From NCBI GenBank assembly GCA_031255055.1, contig JAIRTG010000031.1, positions 1 through 8,879 of the forward strand: a stretch of DNA of 8,879 nt. Reading direction: 5' to 3'. Shown one piece after another: positions 1-6,748 of the stretch (position 1 is its first letter; every line of letters begins with the position of its first letter). Under the pieces are notes generated by a model, which was not told the DNA's origin, made no database searches, and saw only the letters and a list, made by a program, of their open reading frames with translations. The position numbers were made by a program, and so were the translations under genes. The DNA comes from Prevotellaceae bacterium (GTDB lineage: Bacteria; Bacteroidota; Bacteroidia; Bacteroidales; Paludibacteraceae).

Positions 1-161
1 CCTATCCGATTGTTCGTCCGCTCTATTACTACTACATATCCGCATCCGAATCGAGTGTGAAAGCCTTTATCGATTACGTCTTATCGCCCGCAGGTCAGCA
101 GATTGTATCCCAAATAGGATTTATTACCGTAAAAGGAAGTCGAATACGAAGAATGATTTAG
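1..161 (+). CDS. pstS: PstS, phosphate-binding protein of the Pst ABC transporter (C-terminal fragment)
   Basis: Only the last 52 codons are present (reading frame begins at base 3, TAG stop at 159-161); the gene starts upstream of the window. The fragment opens with YPIVRPLYYY, continues through AFIDYVLSPAGQQIV and ends after GFITVK plus a short basic tail. This is the usual end of PstS-type periplasmic binding proteins, which carry a Y-P-I...R..YY strand followed by a helix F-I-D-Y-V-L-S-P-x-G-Q. PstS binds orthophosphate in the periplasm and delivers it to PstC/PstA. The following genes are pstC, pstA, pstB and phoU, which supports the call. The stop codon lies inside the left arm of a strong inverted repeat. 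Nothing can be said about the signal peptide or the phosphate-binding residues, which lie outside the window. Confidence 0.9.
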   Translation, partial: YPIVRPLYYYYISASESSVKAFIDYVLSPAGQQIVSQIGFITVKGSRIRRMI

Positions 162-257
162 GGGGGGGAAGTCTCCCCCTCCTTCTTCTTTATCTCTCTC
201 TAAGGAAGACCTCGTAAGCGAGCTGAAGCGAGAAGGGAGACTTCCCCCACCTAAATC
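155..257. repeat. 23-bp inverted repeat (long hairpin) between pstS and pstC
   Basis: Bases 155-177 and 235-257 are reverse complements over 23 positions with a single mismatch (a G in the left run of eight G lies opposite an A, where pairing would need C). The left arm starts within the last codons of pstS and covers its stop. The 57-base loop is pyrimidine-rich and contains a small CTCG/CGAG stem. No T-run follows the right arm, so it is not a standard intrinsic terminator. The likely roles are an RNA hairpin that protects pstS mRNA or reduces read-through into pstC, as known for REP sequences behind E. coli pstS, or a MITE-like repeat. The rest of the gap, 258-389, has a CT-rich tract and an AT-rich stretch before pstC. 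TATAAT occurs at 370-375, but I see no convincing Bacteroidota promoter there. Confidence 0.75.
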
Positions 258-389
258 TCTTTCTCTCTCTTGTTGAAAGATGCCGAAACGGAACAAGGTG
301 AAAGGATGATTTTTCCGTATAAAAATAGTTCACGCACTGATACGCAAACGTTTTTTTAAATAAATCATGTATAATCCGACAAAATACTC

Positions 390-1595
390 ATGAAACGATT
401 CATAGAACGTATAATCGAAAGTCTGCTCACGGTGAGCGGCGGCATTACAAGTGTCGCTATCCTGCTCATCATTATTTTTCTTTTTAAAGAAGGTATTGGC
501 CTTTTCGGTTCGCCGACGGTCGAAAAGGGCTATTCGCTCTGTGTCCACTCGACAAACAGGGTGAGCAGTCTGACCGTCAAGGAGATAAAACGTGTTTTCG
601 ACGGCGAAATAACGTCGTGGGAAACGCTCGGAGGGGCGGATGAGGAAATAATGCCCTTCCGATTCGAAACCGTTTTTTCGCGCTATTCGGACGAGGAATT
701 GGGCGAAAATTATCGCCTGCTGACGGATAAATTGGGACAACTGATAGGCGACCATCCGAACATTATCGCCTTCCTGCCGCAACAGTTTGTACCGGTCGAT
801 GTGCCGGGCGTAAAGGTGTTGGCGGAGAAACATGTCTCTGTCGCCGATTTCTTCGGCGGAAACGAGTGGATGCCTACCGCTACGCCATCGCCCTTGTTCG
901 GCGTAGTTCCGCTGATCGTGGGGACGCTGATCGTTAGCATCGTAGCCATCTTGATCGCCTTACCGCTCGGACTGGGCGTTGCGATTTATCTATCCGAACT
1001 GGCCGGCGAACGTACCCGCAAATGGATGAAGCCGGCTATCGAATTGTTGGCCGGTATCCCGTCTGTGGTGTACGGCTTTTTCGGACTGGTGGCGCTGGTA
1101 CCCGTTGTTCAGCAAACGCTCCGTCTGCCCGTCGGCGAAACGGCTTTCACCGGTAGCCTGCTGCTGGCTATCATGGCGCTGCCGACGATCATTACCGTTG
1201 CCGAAGATGCAATGCGGAATACCCCCCGCACCGTGCGCGAGGCAAGTCTGGCGCTGGGTGCAACCAATTGGCAAACAATCTATAAAGTGGTGATACCCTA
1301 TTCGGCTTCCGGCATATCGGCGGCGGTGGTACTGGGCATCGGACGGGCTACGGGCGAAACAATGGCGGTGTTGATGGTGACCGGTAATGCCGCCGTGATG
1401 CCCCGTTCGCTTTTTGACGCCGTCCGCACTATCCCCGCAACGATTGCCGCCGAACTCGGCGAAGCACCCGCCGGAGGAGCACACTATCAGGCGCTGTTTC
1501 TGCTCGGTTGTATCTTGTTTGTCATCACGATGATTGTTAGCGTTTCCGCCGAAATGATCGCAAAAAAACAACAAAAACAACAAAAAGGACAATGA
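390..1595 (+). CDS. pstC: PstC, phosphate ABC transporter permease with PstS-like periplasmic insert
   Basis: Inner-membrane permease subunit, 401 aa, which with PstA forms the phosphate channel. Membrane helix 1 lies at about residues 18-38. Residues 48-145 form a soluble, presumably periplasmic segment resembling part of PstS: a V.S.NRVSSLT stretch, then IKRVFDGEITSWETLGG, then a later HPNIIAFLP. The transporter core follows at about 168-390, with the cytoplasmic EAA loop at about 271-300 (S-L-A-L-G-A-T-x-W-Q-T-I) that contacts PstB. Many PstC proteins are nearer 300 aa; the extra length is this insert, which I recall as typical of Bacteroidota PstC. The start at 390 precedes a basic residue and the first helix; its leader is A-rich without a clear Shine-Dalgarno site. 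The C-terminus is K/Q-rich because the same bases supply the A-rich leader of pstA. The stop overlaps the pstA start (ATGA). Confidence 0.95.
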   Translation: MKRFIERIIESLLTVSGGITSVAILLIIIFLFKEGIGLFGSPTVEKGYSLCVHSTNRVSSLTVKEIKRVFDGEITSWETLGGADEEIMPFRFETVFSRYSDEELGENYRLLTDKLGQLIGDHPNIIAFLPQQFVPVDVPGVKVLAEKHVSVADFFGGNEWMPTATPSPLFGVVPLIVGTLIVSIVAILIALPLGLGVAIYLSELAGERTRKWMKPAIELLAGIPSVVYGFFGLVALVPVVQQTLRLPVGETAFTGSLLLAIMALPTIITVAEDAMRNTPRTVREASLALGATNWQTIYKVVIPYSASGISAAVVLGIGRATGETMAVLMVTGNAAVMPRSLFDAVRTIPATIAAELGEAPAGGAHYQALFLLGCILFVITMIVSVSAEMIAKKQQKQQKGQ

Positions 1596-2452
1596 ATAAT
1601 CATAAAAAACGAAGCGAACGCATCGCTTTTATGCTGTTTCGGACGCTGGGATTGCTGGTCGTACTGATCCTTTTCTGGATACTGGGATTTATTGTCTATC
1701 ACGGCATCGGGGCGATAAGCTGGGAATTTCTTACCACCGGTCCCGCCGACGGAATGACTTCGGGCGGCATTTTTCCGGCAATCGTGGGGACGCTCTGTCT
1801 GGTTGCCGGCAGCATCCTGTTTGCGTTTCCGCTGGGGGTGATGTCGGCCGTCTATACCAACGAATACGCCGGCAATAGTTGGGTCGTACGGTTCGTCCGG
1901 GTGATGACGAATAACCTGAGCAGTATCCCGTCTATCGTATTCGGATTGTTCGGAATGGCGCTTTTTGTCCGTGCGCTCGGCTTCGGCGACTCTATTCTGG
2001 CCGGTTCGCTGACGCTGGGATTACTGGTATTGCCGCTGGTGATCCGCACGACGGAGGAGGCACTGAAAGCCGTACCCTATTCGTACCGGACAGGCAGTTT
2101 GGCGCTGGGGGCGACAAAATTGCAAACTATTCGGCGAATTATATTACCGGCGGCGTTGCCCAATATCACCACCGGACTGATTCTCTCTATCGGACGCATC
2201 TCGGGCGAAACGGCACCGATACTTTTTACGGTAGCGGCCTATTTCCTGCCGAAATTGCCGAACAGTATCTTCGACCAGGTGATGGCGTTGCCCTATCATT
2301 TGTATGTCATCGCAACGAGCGGAACGGATGTCGAAGCCTCGCGTCCTGTGGCCTACGGAACGGCGCTGACGCTGATTCTCATCGTACTGCTGATGAATCT
2401 GCTTGCCGCTTTTTTGAGAAAATATTTCGGAAAAAACGTAAAACACAATTGA
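1592..2452 (+). CDS. pstA: PstA, phosphate ABC transporter permease
   Basis: Second inner-membrane permease subunit of the Pst importer, 286 aa, a normal family length. Hydrophobic helices are visible at about residues 16-36, 62-86, 110-130, 135-152, 195-215 and 255-276. The EAA-type loop at about 155-184 (EEALKAVP...GSLALGATKLQTI) is the docking site for the PstB ATPase. Asn-Glu-Tyr-Ala and SIPSIVFGLFG are further family hallmarks. The start codon overlaps the pstC stop by 4 bases, with AAAAAGGAC just upstream, so translation is probably coupled and the two permeases made in equal amounts. pstB follows after 51 bases. I see no lesions or unusual segments. Confidence 0.96.
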   Translation: MNNHKKRSERIAFMLFRTLGLLVVLILFWILGFIVYHGIGAISWEFLTTGPADGMTSGGIFPAIVGTLCLVAGSILFAFPLGVMSAVYTNEYAGNSWVVRFVRVMTNNLSSIPSIVFGLFGMALFVRALGFGDSILAGSLTLGLLVLPLVIRTTEEALKAVPYSYRTGSLALGATKLQTIRRIILPAALPNITTGLILSIGRISGETAPILFTVAAYFLPKLPNSIFDQVMALPYHLYVIATSGTDVEASRPVAYGTALTLILIVLLMNLLAAFLRKYFGKNVKHN

Positions 2453-2503
2453 ATGACGACCTGCTCGGAAAGAACGGTCACTGTTCGATAACGCAATACA
2501 AAA

Positions 2504-3250
2504 ATGATTAAAGCAAAAAACGTAAACTTTTATTACAATGATTTTCATGCCCTGAAAAATATCGGCATGGAGATAGCCGCCAATACCATAACGGCATTCA
2601 TCGGGCCTTCGGGTTGCGGCAAATCGACCTTCCTCCGCCTGTTCAACCGGATGAACGACCTGATTGACGGCACCCGACTGACAGGTACATGTCTGCTGAG
2701 GGGAAAAGATATTTATGATAAATCGGTCGATATTGACCGGTTGCGTAAAAACGTCGGCATGGTTTTTCAAAAGCCGAATCCGTTTCCGAAATCGATATTC
2801 GAGAATGTGGCCTACGGACTTCGGGTGAATAATATGGGCGACAAAAAATACATCGCCCAACGTGTCGAAGAGTCGCTCATTGCTTCGGCGTTGTGGGACG
2901 AGGTGAAGGATAAGCTGAAAAAATCGGCTTTTGAACTGTCCGGCGGACAGCAACAACGACTTTGTATTGCCAGAGCGTTGGCCGTATCGCCGGACGTTTT
3001 GCTGATGGACGAACCGGCTTCGGCGCTCGACCCGATTTCGACGTCGAAGATAGAAGAGTTGATTCATACGCTGAAGGAGGATTATACGATTGTTATCGTC
3101 ACCCACAATATGCAACAGGCCGCCCGGATAAGCGATAAGACCGGATTCTTTATGCTGGGCGAACTGATCGAGTTCAGCGATACGAAAAAGATGTTTCTCA
3201 ATCCGGAAAAACAGGAAACTCAAAATTATATTACAGGAAGATTCGGCTGA
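2504..3250 (+). CDS. pstB: PstB, phosphate import ATP-binding protein
   Basis: Cytoplasmic ATPase of the PstSCAB importer, 248 aa, close to the usual length of about 250. All nucleotide-binding motifs are intact: Walker A GPSGCGKST (34-42), Q-loop Gln89 in MVFQKPNPFP, a signature highly typical of PstB, ABC signature LSGGQQQR (145-152), Walker B VLLMDEP (165-171), D-loop SALD (173-176) and switch His201. The MVFQKPNPFPKSI segment separates PstB from other ABC ATPases. It would act as a dimer docked on the EAA loops of PstC and PstA. The start is ATG at 2504 after CAATACAAAA; the leader has no obvious Shine-Dalgarno site, as is common in Bacteroidota. phoU follows after 55 bases with no terminator in between, so it belongs to the same transcript. 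Confidence 0.97.
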   Translation: MIKAKNVNFYYNDFHALKNIGMEIAANTITAFIGPSGCGKSTFLRLFNRMNDLIDGTRLTGTCLLRGKDIYDKSVDIDRLRKNVGMVFQKPNPFPKSIFENVAYGLRVNNMGDKKYIAQRVEESLIASALWDEVKDKLKKSAFELSGGQQQRLCIARALAVSPDVLLMDEPASALDPISTSKIEELIHTLKEDYTIVIVTHNMQQAARISDKTGFFMLGELIEFSDTKKMFLNPEKQETQNYITGRFG

Positions 3251-3305
3251 AACTTTCGTCAAACGCCGAATAATATACAGAATAAAACCCCTCATAAAAT
3301 TTATA

Positions 3306-3977
3306 ATGAAACATACCGAAAAAGAAATGCAATCTCTCAGAGAAGACATCAATCAAATGTGGAAACTGGTTATTTCGCAGTTAGAAAAGGCGAAACAGTC
3401 TTTTTTGAAGGGCGACTTCGAGTTGGCGCGTGAAATAGTGAGTCGCGAAAAGCGCGTCGATGCTTTTGAACTGAAAATCGATAGCGATTGCGAAAATTAT
3501 ATCGCGCTCTACAATCCGGTAGCCGTCGATTTACGCCTCGTGCTGTCGCTAATCAAAATCAGCAGTACGCTGGAGCGTATCGGCGACTTTGCCGAGGGCA
3601 TTGCCCGTCACGTGATCGACGATGATTGTAATAAATTGTCTCCGGAGCTAATCGAGGAACTGCTAATCGAAAAGATGTTCGATACGGTTATCAGTATGCT
3701 GACCGACGGCTTTGTGGCGCTCGAATCGGAAAATACGAAGATTTCGGGTAAGACCATGGCAAAAGATGAACTGGTGGACGAAATCTATCACAATGCACTG
3801 AATATACTGACCGATTTTCTGCAGAAAAATCCGGCCTGTATCCGCTGCGGACTGAAAATGATGTTACTTATCCGCAAACTTGAGCGAATCGGCGACAGGT
3901 GTATTAATATTGTGGAGGAAATTGTTTTTTATATCGACGCAAAAGTGTTGAAGCATAGCGGAAAAAATAAGCCGTAA
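3306..3977 (+). CDS. phoU: PhoU, phosphate signalling/uptake regulator
   Basis: Cytoplasmic helical protein of 223 aa, a typical PhoU length. It shows the two-fold repeat of the family. The first half contains STLERIGDFAEGIA (87-100) and the second KLERIGDRCINIVEE (191-205). These paired E-R-I-G-D motifs form the metal-binding sites of PhoU three-helix bundles. PhoU is known to restrain phosphate uptake and to link the Pst transporter to the PhoR kinase so that Pho genes stay off when phosphate is plentiful. Its position directly after pstB and before the phoB/phoR pair fits this role. The start at 3306 lies in an AT-rich leader without a clear ribosome site. I see nothing broken or fused. 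Confidence 0.95.
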   Translation: MKHTEKEMQSLREDINQMWKLVISQLEKAKQSFLKGDFELAREIVSREKRVDAFELKIDSDCENYIALYNPVAVDLRLVLSLIKISSTLERIGDFAEGIARHVIDDDCNKLSPELIEELLIEKMFDTVISMLTDGFVALESENTKISGKTMAKDELVDEIYHNALNILTDFLQKNPACIRCGLKMMLLIRKLERIGDRCINIVEEIVFYIDAKVLKHSGKNKP

Positions 3978-4001
3978 ATGATATTTTCTTCGACCGTGAT
4001 G

Positions 4002-4030
4002 ATTAATTATCATTAATTATCTTAATTTTG
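4002..4030 (+). promoter_or_regulatory. Candidate phoB promoter with tandem 10-bp repeat
   Basis: TAATTTTG at 4023-4030 exactly fits the Bacteroidota -7 consensus TAnnTTTG. It lies 28 bases before the phoB start. Directly upstream is a perfect tandem direct repeat, ATTAATTATC at 4002-4011 and 4012-4021. A clear TTTG-type -33 element is not visible at the expected distance, suggesting activator dependence. OmpR/PhoB-family regulators bind direct repeats with a spacing near one helical turn, so the repeat is a plausible autoregulatory site; this is inference. The promoter would let phoB-phoR be expressed independently of the upstream pst genes. Confidence 0.5.
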
Positions 4031-4058
4031 CCCCGTAAGTAAAAACCCGCTCAAACAC

Positions 4059-4748
4059 ATGACTGATAAAATTCTCATAGTGGACGACGACCGAAATATT
4101 TGTGAGATATTGGCGTTCAACCTGAAAAACGAAGGATTTGATGTAGAATGTGCACATTCTGCCGAAGAAGCTTTAGGAAAATCACCTGAAAATTTTGCGC
4201 TCATTTTGCTCGACGTTATGATGGCCGGTATGTCCGGCTACAAAATGGCGGAAAAGCTGCGTCAACAAAGAATCGGAACGCCGATCATATTTCTCACGGC
4301 CAAAGATACGGAGAACGACATGCTTACCGGCTTTTCGGTGGGAGGCGACGACTATATTTCCAAACCGTTCTCGATAAAAGAGCTTGTTGCGCGTACGAAA
4401 GCCGTTTTGAAACGCTCAAATTTGCTTTCCGAAAACAACGCGGGAAATACGAACTTGACGTTCGACAACCTGAGCATCAACCTTGAGACGAAAGAAGTTT
4501 GGGTAAACGAAGAAAAAGTACTGCTGACAAAAACCGAATTTGAATTGCTTGTACTCCTGTCGTCGAACAGCAACCGGATATTTTCGCGCGAAGACATCAT
4601 TGATATTGTATGGAAGGATACGCCGTATATAACCGAACGGACTGTTGACGTACACATTACCCGTCTGCGCAAGAAACTGGGAGACTATGCTTCGGTCATT
4701 ACGAACCGTTCAGGATACGGCTACCGGTTCGACATTTCAAATTTATGA
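4059..4748 (+). CDS. phoB: PhoB-type response regulator (OmpR family)
   Basis: Cytoplasmic two-component response regulator, 229 aa. The receiver domain (about 1-118) has the acidic pair Asp9/Asp10, phospho-acceptor Asp52 in LLDVMMAGMSG, Thr80 and Lys102 in SKPF. The winged-helix DNA-binding domain (about 130-226) has the recognition helix RTVDVHITRLRKKLG (194-208) and the wing GYGYRF near the end. All key residues are present, so it should be active. The adjacent kinase gene overlaps its stop by 4 bases, giving coupled translation. Linkage to pstC-phoU makes phosphate starvation the most likely signal, with the pst genes as the expected targets. Sequence alone cannot exclude that it is an RprY-like regulator that happens to sit here, but the context argues against it. 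Confidence 0.88.
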   Translation: MTDKILIVDDDRNICEILAFNLKNEGFDVECAHSAEEALGKSPENFALILLDVMMAGMSGYKMAEKLRQQRIGTPIIFLTAKDTENDMLTGFSVGGDDYISKPFSIKELVARTKAVLKRSNLLSENNAGNTNLTFDNLSINLETKEVWVNEEKVLLTKTEFELLVLLSSNSNRIFSREDIIDIVWKDTPYITERTVDVHITRLRKKLGDYASVITNRSGYGYRFDISNL

Positions 4749-6454
4749 AACTGAACTACAAACAACGGCTCTTCTTATATATTGTGATTGTGTTTACGAC
4801 ATTCACAATCTGTCTGATGTTTTTTGAAGAATCGCGCGAAAGGGCTTTCAGGATCAGCGTTCTGGTCGAGAAATTAGACGCATATTCGGAAGTTGTGGAT
4901 TCGGTATTGACGATAGCCAATCATCGGGAGCAGGCTTTGGAACAGGCTCTAACGTTTTTGCCGGACAATATCCGTTTAAGTTTGATTGATGAAAAGGGTC
5001 GTGTATTGTTCGATAATTCGATCGGCGATTTGTCGGAGATGGAAAATCATTCTGCCCGTACCGAAATAAAGCAGGCGCTGTCCAAAGGGCGCGGAACCGA
5101 TATACGACATTCCGCATCGACCAATCGAAAATATCTTTATTATGCCAAAAAAAACGGTAACCGGTACATCCGCGTAGCTTTGCCATACGACATCCGGATA
5201 CAGCGTCTGCTAAAATCGGACAACTTGTTTTTAGGTTTTATGATTGGGCTTTTTGTTGTTGTGCTGTCGTTGATATACGCGATCACTTCGCGTTTTGGGA
5301 AATCCGTCAAACAGCTTCGCGATTTTGCCCTGCTTTCGACCAACGATAATCTGCCGGAGTTCACTTTCCCCAATGACGAGCTTGGCGAAATAGGCCGGAA
5401 AATAGCGAGTAACTACCTTCAAATGAACCGGAATAAAAAAATAATAAGCATCGAGCGAGAGAAGTTGTTACAGCATGTACACACCTCCGAAGAGGGCATT
5501 TGTTTTTTCAATGCGGAACGGAAGGTCGAATTTTACAACAGCTTGTTTATTCAATTTCTGAATACGCTCACCGAAGTTGCCAACAGCGACCCGTCTGTTA
5601 TTTTCCGCGATAGTGTATTCGATGAGGCAAAGCAGTTCCTGACGCAAAAAGAGGAACATTATTTTGACGTCCAATTGAACAAACAGGGGAAAACATTTTC
5701 TCTCCGAATCAATGTTTTTGAGGATGAAAGTTTTGAATTGGTGTTGAACGACATTACCCGACAGGAAAAAACGCGGCTTATCAAGCAGGAAATTACCGGC
5801 AATATCGCTCACGAATTGCGGACGCCGGTTACCAGTATTCGCGGCTATCTGGAAACGGTCTTGGAACAGCCGCTCAACGACGAGCAGAAAGCGTATTTCA
5901 TCACACAAGCCTTCGACCAGACCATCGTGCTGTCGGAGCTTATTCAGGACATGAGTCTGATAACGAAGATGGAGGAAGCGCCGCAAACATTTAAGCTCGA
6001 AGAGGTCAACATAGTCCAATTGCTCAAGGCGTTGAAAGATGATTTGTCGCTGCCGCTGAAGGAAAAGGGTATTGATTTTCGGTGGAATATCGACGATAAA
6101 TTGACCATAAAAGGGAACAAAAACCTGCTTTATTCCATTTTCCGCAACCTGACCGACAATACGATTCGTTATGCCGGAGAAAACATCAACGTCCGAATCG
6201 ACGGCTACAATCAGGATAAAGACTTCTATTATTTCTCGTTCTACGATACCGGCACGGGTATTCCGAACGAGCATCACCTGAATCGCCTGTTTGAACGGTT
6301 CTACAGAGTCAACGAAGGGCGCACCCGCGACACCGGCGGTTCGGGACTGGGATTGTCTATCGTCAAAAACGCCGTCACATTCCACAAAGGGACTATCGTC
6401 GCCAAAAACAGAACCGAAGGCGGATTGGAGTTCCTCTTCCGATTGAAAAAATAA
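4745..6454 (+). CDS. phoR: PhoR-type membrane sensor histidine kinase
   Basis: Inner-membrane histidine kinase, 569 aa. Order of parts: helix 1 (about 9-27); extracytoplasmic sensor domain (28-158) with IRLSLIDEKGRVLFDNS and a later RYIRVALP; helix 2 (about 160-181); a HAMP-like linker (182-235); a PAS-like segment (about 245-335); then the kinase core. In the core the H-box is ITGNIAHELRTPVTSIRGYL with phospho-acceptor His356. The N-box is around Asn472 in LTDNTIRYA, G1 is DTGTGIP (501-507), the F-box is RLFERFYR (514-521) and G2 is GSGLGLSIV (532-540). The large periplasmic domain is like Gram-positive and Bacteroidota PhoR, unlike the short E. coli protein. HELRTP implies both kinase and phosphatase activity. 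It should phosphorylate PhoB under control of PhoU and Pst. No classic terminator follows the gene. Confidence 0.9.
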   Translation: MKLNYKQRLFLYIVIVFTTFTICLMFFEESRERAFRISVLVEKLDAYSEVVDSVLTIANHREQALEQALTFLPDNIRLSLIDEKGRVLFDNSIGDLSEMENHSARTEIKQALSKGRGTDIRHSASTNRKYLYYAKKNGNRYIRVALPYDIRIQRLLKSDNLFLGFMIGLFVVVLSLIYAITSRFGKSVKQLRDFALLSTNDNLPEFTFPNDELGEIGRKIASNYLQMNRNKKIISIEREKLLQHVHTSEEGICFFNAERKVEFYNSLFIQFLNTLTEVANSDPSVIFRDSVFDEAKQFLTQKEEHYFDVQLNKQGKTFSLRINVFEDESFELVLNDITRQEKTRLIKQEITGNIAHELRTPVTSIRGYLETVLEQPLNDEQKAYFITQAFDQTIVLSELIQDMSLITKMEEAPQTFKLEEVNIVQLLKALKDDLSLPLKEKGIDFRWNIDDKLTIKGNKNLLYSIFRNLTDNTIRYAGENINVRIDGYNQDKDFYYFSFYDTGTGIPNEHHLNRLFERFYRVNEGRTRDTGGSGLGLSIVKNAVTFHKGTIVAKNRTEGGLEFLFRLKK

Positions 6455-6473
6455 GCGCTTCTCATATTAGATA

Positions 6474-6542
6474 CGTGAAGTCTGCTTCATCAGGTACATG
6501 AAGCCTGCTTCATTAGGCGCGTGAAGCCTGCTTCATTAATTA
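6474..6542. repeat. Three tandem 23-bp units, each with a TGAAGC/GCTTCA palindrome
   Basis: Twenty bases after the phoR stop, a 23-bp unit occurs three times head to tail (6474-6496, 6497-6519, 6520-6542). Each contains a 14-base palindrome, TGAAG(C/T)CTGCTTCA, at 6476-6489, 6499-6512 and 6522-6535. Units 2 and 3 pair perfectly over six base pairs; unit 1 has one mismatch. A degenerate piece of a fourth unit (GCTTCTCATATTAGATAC) precedes it. Between palindromes the spacers vary (CAGGTACA, TTAGGCGCG). No T-run follows, so this is not an ordinary terminator. Serial RNA hairpins that stabilise the phoR transcript end, or protein-binding palindromes, are possible. Confidence 0.8.
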
Positions 6543-6699
6543 CGATAGCGTCGGCATGGGTGCGAATTTCCAACGTACAACTACAGCAAATGCTTGAATT
6601 TTTGGGTAATGTTGCCAAATTGTTTGCGACGTTGAAACGTGGTCTTGGGGCGCTGATTTTAGGAACGGGCAGGAATAATTGGTAGCTATCGCGTTAATT
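6543..6699. other. Gene-poor segment with short inverted edges, possible dispersed repeat
   Basis: Part of the 294-base gap between phoR and the restriction gene. It starts with CGATAGC (6543-6549) and ends with GCTATCG (6685-6691). These are a perfect 7-bp inverted pair, flanked outside by AATTA and TTAATT in imperfect mirror order. The plus strand has a possible 31-codon reading frame (ATG 6590, TAG 6683-6685) for a small basic, hydrophobic peptide starting MLEFLGNVAKLFATLKRG. The minus strand is open from 6693 to 6493 but without an ATG near its beginning. Neither has supporting context or a ribosome site, so I do not call a gene. Its shape fits a short non-autonomous repeat or decayed insertion better than a coding gene. 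Confidence 0.35.
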
Positions 6700-6703
6700 G
6701 AGG

Positions 6704-6733
6704 AAATTTCAGTAACTTTACGAACTGAAATTT
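6704..6733. promoter_or_regulatory. Perfect 10-bp inverted repeat in the leader of the restriction gene (candidate operator)
   Basis: AAATTTCAGT (6704-6713) and ACTGAAATTT (6724-6733) are exact reverse complements with a 10-base spacer, centred 35 bases before the ATG at 6749. The spacer and arm edge include TAACTTTA (6713-6720), one base from the Bacteroidota -7 consensus TAnnTTTG, so a protein bound here would cover the presumed promoter. No TTTG -33 element is evident. The centre-to-centre spacing of the half-sites is 20 bases, about two helical turns, as for a dimeric helix-turn-helix regulator. Restriction genes are often controlled this way, but no regulator gene is in the window. It could also form an RNA hairpin if transcription begins upstream. 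Confidence 0.55.
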
Positions 6734-6748
6734 AATTGACAAACTTAT

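Noticed and set aside
81..296. Minus-strand open frame of 71 codons across the pstS end and the hairpin.
   Set aside because: It lies antisense to the pstS coding end and the inverted repeat, is low in complexity and resembles no protein; its openness follows from the repeat sequence.
370..375. TATAAT as a -10 promoter box for pstC.
   Set aside because: It lies only 14 bases from the ATG with no matching -35; Bacteroidota use a different consensus, and the region is simply AT-rich.
2144..3352. Minus-strand open frame of 402 codons over pstA, pstB and the phoU start.
   Set aside because: It runs antisense to well-supported genes, has no recognisable domain, and its composition (many Arg, His, Gln) is typical of a shadow frame.
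5468..6385. Minus-strand open frame of 305 codons inside phoR.
   Set aside because: Antisense to intact kinase motifs and without any domain resemblance.
6474..6542. CRISPR array.
   Set aside because: The 23-bp period leaves almost no unique spacer between the 14-base palindromes, there are only three units, and no cas genes are present.
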